DNA from: an uncultured Erwinia sp.
GTDB lineage: Bacteria > Pseudomonadota > Gammaproteobacteria > Enterobacterales > Enterobacteriaceae
Assembly (NCBI GenBank): GCA_946221915.1
Contig: CAMIKG010000083.1
Location: forward strand, 1-18,345
Direction: 5' to 3'
DNA length: 18,345 nucleotides
Numbering within the stretch: position 1 is the stretch's first letter; each line of letters begins with the position of its first letter. The notes beneath the pieces are model-generated. The model saw nothing but the letters and a program-made list of their open reading frames with translations. It ran no database searches and was not told where the DNA came from. Both the position numbers and the translations under genes were made by a program. Below, one piece after another: positions 14,959-18,345 of this stretch.

Positions 14959-15936
14959 ATGAAAAAATTATACTCCGGTGTGTATGGCGTGATGGCTGGC
15001 GCCGTCATGTTGCATGCGGGTTTTGCTGGCGCTGCCACTGACAACTATCCGCAACAACCTATCCAGATGATTGTTGCCTTCGCGCCAGGCGGCGGCACCG
15101 ACATTGCCGCACGCACCATTGCTCACTATCTGGAAAAACATCTGTCGGATAACGCACGCGTGGCGGTGATCAATAAACCGGGCGCGGGCGGCGAAATTGG
15201 CTGGACCTCGCTGGCGCGCAGCAAGCCGGACGGTTACACCATCGGTATGATCAACCCACCGGCCACCAACTCCCTGGCGGTGGAAGGCAAAGCCAAATAC
15301 AGCATGAGCGACTTCCAGCCGATCGCCAATATCGTCTACGACCCGGCGATTCTGGTGGTGAATAAAGAGAGTCCTTATCAGACGCTGCAACAGTTTATCG
15401 ACGCCGGCAAAAAAGAGCCGGGTAAACTGGTGATTGGCACCTCGGGCGCGGCGGGTTCCTCCGAGCATATCGCGCTGCTTAACCTGAATCGTCTGGCGGG
15501 CGTCGAATTTAAAGCCGCGTTCTTTGGCAGCACCGCGCCAGTGAAGCAGGCGATTCTCGGCAACCATGTGCCTGCCGCGACCATGAACCTCAGCGAAGCG
15601 CTGCAGCTGTCACGCGAAGGCCAGGTGCGGATTCTGGGTCTGATGGCGGCCGAGCGTTCTGACTACATTAAAGATGTTCCTACTTTCCGTGAGCAGAAGA
15701 TTGATCTGGTCGCGGGCGCATCACGCGGTATCGCCACGCCGAAAGGCACCCCGCCGGAAATCGTGGCAAAACTGGAGAAAGCGCTGCATGACGTGGTGAA
15801 CGATCCGGATTACCTCGAAGCCGCCCGCAAGGCGGAGATGCCGCTGAACTATCTGGATGCGAAAGCCTACTCCGCGTTAATTAACCGCATCAATGACGAC
15901 CTGAGCGCGACCTGGAAGGTTACGCCATGGCGGTAA
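14959..15936 (+). CDS. tctC: Tripartite tricarboxylate transporter, periplasmic binding protein
   Basis: This is a 325-aa secreted solute receptor of the TctC/Bug family that captures a carboxylated substrate and delivers it to TctAB. Residues 1-25 are a signal peptide ending AGFAGA before ATDNYPQQPI. The mature protein shows family signatures: YPQQPIQMIVAFAPGGGTDIAAR near the start, NKPGAGGEIGW, SKPDGYTIG, and the C-terminal IATPKGTPPEIVAKLEKAL. The ATG at 14959 has AGAGGA 4 bases upstream; the ATG at 14941 would add six residues ahead of the signal peptide and lacks a good site. Its last 10 bp overlap tctB. Citrate is the Salmonella TctC ligand, but the family binds diverse carboxylates, so the substrate here is open. 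Confidence 0.93.
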   Translation: MKKLYSGVYGVMAGAVMLHAGFAGAATDNYPQQPIQMIVAFAPGGGTDIAARTIAHYLEKHLSDNARVAVINKPGAGGEIGWTSLARSKPDGYTIGMINPPATNSLAVEGKAKYSMSDFQPIANIVYDPAILVVNKESPYQTLQQFIDAGKKEPGKLVIGTSGAAGSSEHIALLNLNRLAGVEFKAAFFGSTAPVKQAILGNHVPAATMNLSEALQLSREGQVRILGLMAAERSDYIKDVPTFREQKIDLVAGASRGIATPKGTPPEIVAKLEKALHDVVNDPDYLEAARKAEMPLNYLDAKAYSALINRINDDLSATWKVTPWR

Positions 15937-16409
15937 GTCTTAACCCGAAACGCGCACAGGCTGAATTGCTCTTCGCCATCCTCTGGGTGGCGTTAGCCGT
16001 TTGGCTGTATGTCGAAGCGGGCAATTTCACTGAATCCAGCGCCACTTTCCCGCGCGCGCTGGCCGTGCTGCTGGGCGGCTGTGGTCTGGCGCTGACGGTG
16101 AAAACCGTCGTCAAACTGCGCCAGCAACAGGCGGAACTGCAGCAACCGCTGTTCCATGCTCCCGGGCGTGTGCTGATGGGCTTTGTGCTGGTGTTCGCTT
16201 ATCTGCTGCTAATGAGCAACATCGGTTATATCGCCGCCAGCCTGCTGTTTGGTTTACTGTTGCCACTGCTGGCGGGCTACCGCCGCTGGAAACAGACACT
16301 GCTGGTGATAGGCGGCACGCTGGTGTTTATCTGGCTGGTGTTCAGCGTGCTGCTGGACCGTCCCCTGCCGCAGGGCATTATTGAGTCCTGGCTGGGAGGT
16401 GTGCTGTGA
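15927..16409 (+). CDS. tctB: Tripartite tricarboxylate transporter, small membrane subunit
   Basis: This is a 160-aa integral membrane protein with four hydrophobic segments (about residues 12-28, 42-62, 83-118 as two helices, and 122-148), the usual layout of TctB (DUF1468). FPRALAVLLGGCGLAL after the first helix is typical. Its ATG lies 10 bp inside tctC with GGAAGG upstream, and its stop overlaps the GTG start of tctA by 4 bp, so the three subunits are translationally coupled and made in stoichiometric amounts. Confidence 0.92.
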   Translation: MAVSLNPKRAQAELLFAILWVALAVWLYVEAGNFTESSATFPRALAVLLGGCGLALTVKTVVKLRQQQAELQQPLFHAPGRVLMGFVLVFAYLLLMSNIGYIAASLLFGLLLPLLAGYRRWKQTLLVIGGTLVFIWLVFSVLLDRPLPQGIIESWLGGVL

Positions 16410-17899
16410 TTGATGCTCTGCTTAACGCCCTGCCGATTGTGCTGGAACCGATGAATCTGCTGGCAGTGCTGCTCGGCACCGTCGCCGGTCTGGTGGTCGG
16501 TGCGCTGCCGGGTCTGACGGTCACTACCGGTATCGCGGTGTTGATCCCCCTGACCTTCGGCATTGAACCGCTGTTTGCACTCGGCATGATGGCCGGGATG
16601 TATAACGGCGGCAGCTATGGCGGCGCGATCCCGGCGATTCTGCTGCGCATTCCTGGCACCCCGGCGTCGGTCGCCACCACGCTGGATGGCTATCCGATGA
16701 CCCAGCAGGGCAAGGCGGCTTATGCGCTGCAGGTGGCGGTGGTTTCCGGGGTGATCGGCAGTGCGCTGTCGGCCATCGCCCTGATTCTGTTTGCACCGGG
16801 GCTGGCGAAAGTCAGTCTGGTGTTCGGCCCGGCGGAGTATTTCTGGGTGGCGATTCTCGGTCTTGCCACCGTGACTTCGTTGCTGGGCAATGATTTCCTG
16901 AAAGGACTCATTGCTGCGATTGTCGGCCTGGTGATCGGCACCATCGGCCAGGATATTTCTACCGGCGATGAGCGCTTTACCTTTGGCATGCTGGAGTTAT
17001 CCGAAGGGTTGGATCTGGTGGTGCTGCTGACGGCACTGTTCGCCTTCCCGCCGGTGATCCATATGCTGGAGAAGGTGACGATGGAAGGCATGGCGGCGCA
17101 CCTGCTGCATCTGCGGCGCCAGGGGTCAGTATTTGCCAAATGGCGCGAGTTTATGCCGGTGTGGCTGCGCAGTTCGGTGATCGGCATTGTCATCGGTATT
17201 CTGCCGGGCGCAGGCGGCAGTATGTCCTGCTATCTGGCCTATAACGATGCCAAACGCCGCGACAGCGACCCGGACAGTTACGGCAAAGGTAACCCGCGCG
17301 GCGTGGCGGCTTCCGAAGCCGGTAACGGTGCGGATAACGCCTCTTCGCTGATCCCGGCGCTGACGCTGGGTATTCCTGGCTCCGGCGTGGCGGCGGTGAT
17401 TCTGGGGGGGCTGCTGGTGCAGGGGCTGCGCCCTGGTCCGCAGCTGTTCCAGGATCATCCTGATGTGGTGTATGGCTTTATGCTGCAGATGCTGCTGTCG
17501 GCGCTGATGCTGGTGGTGGTCGGTGGCTTAACCGCGACACGCATCTTCGGTCAGGCGCTGCGTCTGCCGACGGTGTTGCTGGCGCCGGTGATTATGCTGT
17601 TTATCACTGTCGGCGTGTATGCGGTGAACAATGCCGAATTCGATCTGTGGCTGTTCTTTGGCATCGGTATCGTCGCGTACTTTATGGAGAAGCTGAAATA
17701 CCCGAGTGCGCCGATAATTCTTGGCGTAATGCTGGGTCCAATTGCCGAAACGCAGCTGAATCTGGCGATGACTATCTCCGGCGGCGATCCGCTGGCGCTG
17801 GCGAGTACCCCGCTGTCGTGGCTGCTGATTGTGCTGTCGGTGTTTATTCTGCTCACGCCCTGCTGGCGCTACCTGCGCAGGAAACCACAGACGGCCTGA
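16406..17899 (+). CDS. tctA: Tripartite tricarboxylate transporter, large membrane subunit
   Basis: This 497-aa permease, with about 10-12 transmembrane segments, moves the substrate across the inner membrane using an ion gradient. Two internally related signature regions are seen: GTVAGLVVGALPGLT followed by YNGGSYGGAIPAILLRIPGTP and DGYPM in the first half, and GIVIGILPGAGGS followed by EAGNGADNASSLIPALTLGIPGS in the second. This is the inverted-repeat architecture of TctA. The start is GTG at 16406 with GGGAGG upstream, overlapping the tctB stop. It is the last gene of the operon. The TctDE two-component pair that accompanies the Salmonella genes is not seen next to this operon. Confidence 0.95.
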   Translation: MIDALLNALPIVLEPMNLLAVLLGTVAGLVVGALPGLTVTTGIAVLIPLTFGIEPLFALGMMAGMYNGGSYGGAIPAILLRIPGTPASVATTLDGYPMTQQGKAAYALQVAVVSGVIGSALSAIALILFAPGLAKVSLVFGPAEYFWVAILGLATVTSLLGNDFLKGLIAAIVGLVIGTIGQDISTGDERFTFGMLELSEGLDLVVLLTALFAFPPVIHMLEKVTMEGMAAHLLHLRRQGSVFAKWREFMPVWLRSSVIGIVIGILPGAGGSMSCYLAYNDAKRRDSDPDSYGKGNPRGVAASEAGNGADNASSLIPALTLGIPGSGVAAVILGGLLVQGLRPGPQLFQDHPDVVYGFMLQMLLSALMLVVVGGLTATRIFGQALRLPTVLLAPVIMLFITVGVYAVNNAEFDLWLFFGIGIVAYFMEKLKYPSAPIILGVMLGPIAETQLNLAMTISGGDPLALASTPLSWLLIVLSVFILLTPCWRYLRRKPQTA

Positions 17900-17953
17900 T
17901 GCCAGCGCACTCCCTCTGACAGAGGCGGCCGAATGCCGTAACAGCATATGCCA

Positions 17954-17990
17954 CCTCCCCATAATATCGGGGAGGAAATCAGGGCAGTGA
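17954..17990. repeat. Diverged single copy of the 52-bp palindromic repeat
   Basis: The stem CCTCCCC / GGGGAGG with an 8-base AT loop is followed by AAATCAGGGCAGTGAC, which aligns with the GGATGAGAACAGTGAT that follows the same hairpin at 7436. It lies about 55 bp after tctA and may help end transcription or stabilise the transcript end, though no T-run follows. Confidence 0.65.
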
Positions 17991-18036
17991 CAACCTAAAA
18001 AAAGCGGCTGCCAGCCTAATGCCAGTCAGTTAAGCA

Positions 18037-18211
18037 TGCCTGAAGGAATCAGGCAGGGAGCAGGTCTGTATTTTTTCGCTGAGGCGTCCGTGAAAGGGGA
18101 CACAGCCTCAGCTGCTACAGGGCGGTCCTCGCGCCACGCTGCGCGCGGTGCCTTCGGTTCCGGCATCGCGCCGACGGACCGGCCAGAGCGGGCGTCCTGC
18201 CCGCACCGGCC
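18037..18211. other. GC-rich region with clustered stem-loops, no convincing gene
   Basis: Four good stems follow one another: TGCCTGA/TCAGGCA (18037-18055), GCTGAGGC/GCCTCAGC with an inner GTCC/GGAC (18078-18112), GCGCGGTGCC/GGCATCGCGC with one G-T wobble (18143-18171), and GCGGGC/GCCCGC (18188-18204). Open frames exist on both strands (18036-18305 plus, 18026-18256 minus), but their proteins are low-complexity and look like no family. Structured RNA or a dispersed repeat element are both possible. The remaining bases to 18345 show nothing I can name. Confidence 0.4.
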
Positions 18212-18345
18212 TGACGCCAGCATCCCTGCTGTCGTCTCCTGGCACGATGCCTCCACCTCAGCGCTGCGGATTGCCCTTACGCAGCAGAGTCTGCGCCCCC
18301 TTTAGCCTTCGCTGCCCGCTGTTTTAAAAGACGCCTGGTTTCTGA

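Noticed and set aside
14968..15567. 199-aa open frame on the minus strand
   Set aside because: It is antisense to tctC, arginine-rich, and without recognisable domains.
18026..18305. Open frames on both strands behind tctA
   Set aside because: Both proteins are low-complexity, overlap each other and the strong stem-loops, and match no family I know; the stem-loops explain the composition better.

Overview
The window looks like chromosomal DNA of a gamma-proteobacterium of the order Enterobacterales, most likely Erwiniaceae (Pantoea/Erwinia type) or a close relative. This is inferred from recognisable enterobacterial families (Glf, Wzm/Wzt, YeaR-YoaG, FhuE, TctCBA), a JUMPstart/ops element and a Fur box. 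There are no visible tRNA or rRNA genes, insertion sequences, or CRISPR arrays.

Region 1 (1-4960, minus strand, AT-rich): the 5' part of a polysaccharide (O-antigen or similar) operon, read right to left. It starts with a JUMPstart/ops leader, followed by a GT4 glycosyltransferase, wzm, wzt, glf (UDP-galactopyranose mutase) and a GT2 glycosyltransferase that runs off the left edge. Four of the five genes are joined by overlapping stop/start codons. The presence of glf implies that the glycan contains galactofuranose, and export is by a Wzm/Wzt ABC transporter. The short Wzt has no C-terminal glycan-binding domain.

Region 2 (4961-6387): an AT-rich spacer, then the small minus-strand operon yeaR-yoaG. 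Here YoaG is about twice the usual length and looks like two fused copies of the YoaG fold.

Region 3 (6300-12240): a LacI-controlled catabolic island. An exported TIM-barrel sugar isomerase-like lipoprotein (plus strand) faces a minus-strand operon: MFS permease, cytosolic TIM-barrel isomerase/epimerase, Gfo/Idh/MocA dehydrogenase, and then a LacI regulator. Both transcription units are preceded by two perfect GTAATCGATTAC palindromes exactly 31 bp apart, so they form one regulon. The enzyme mix resembles systems that oxidise a glycoside at C3 and then eliminate or epimerise the keto-sugar. The substrate is not known. Three 52-bp tandem repeats with hairpins separate the two converging arms.

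Region 4 (12281-14672, minus): a FhuE-like TonB-dependent hydroxamate siderophore receptor with a Fur box lying over a good sigma70 promoter, and a strong terminator.

Region 5 (14883-17899, plus): tctC-tctB-tctA, a complete tripartite tricarboxylate transporter operon with overlapping genes. A dyad sits in the spacer of its candidate promoter, and no TctDE two-component genes are in view.

Region 6 (17900-18345): no convincing gene. It holds a diverged copy of the region 3 palindromic repeat and then a GC-rich stretch with several strong stem-loops, which may be a structured RNA or a dispersed repeat element.
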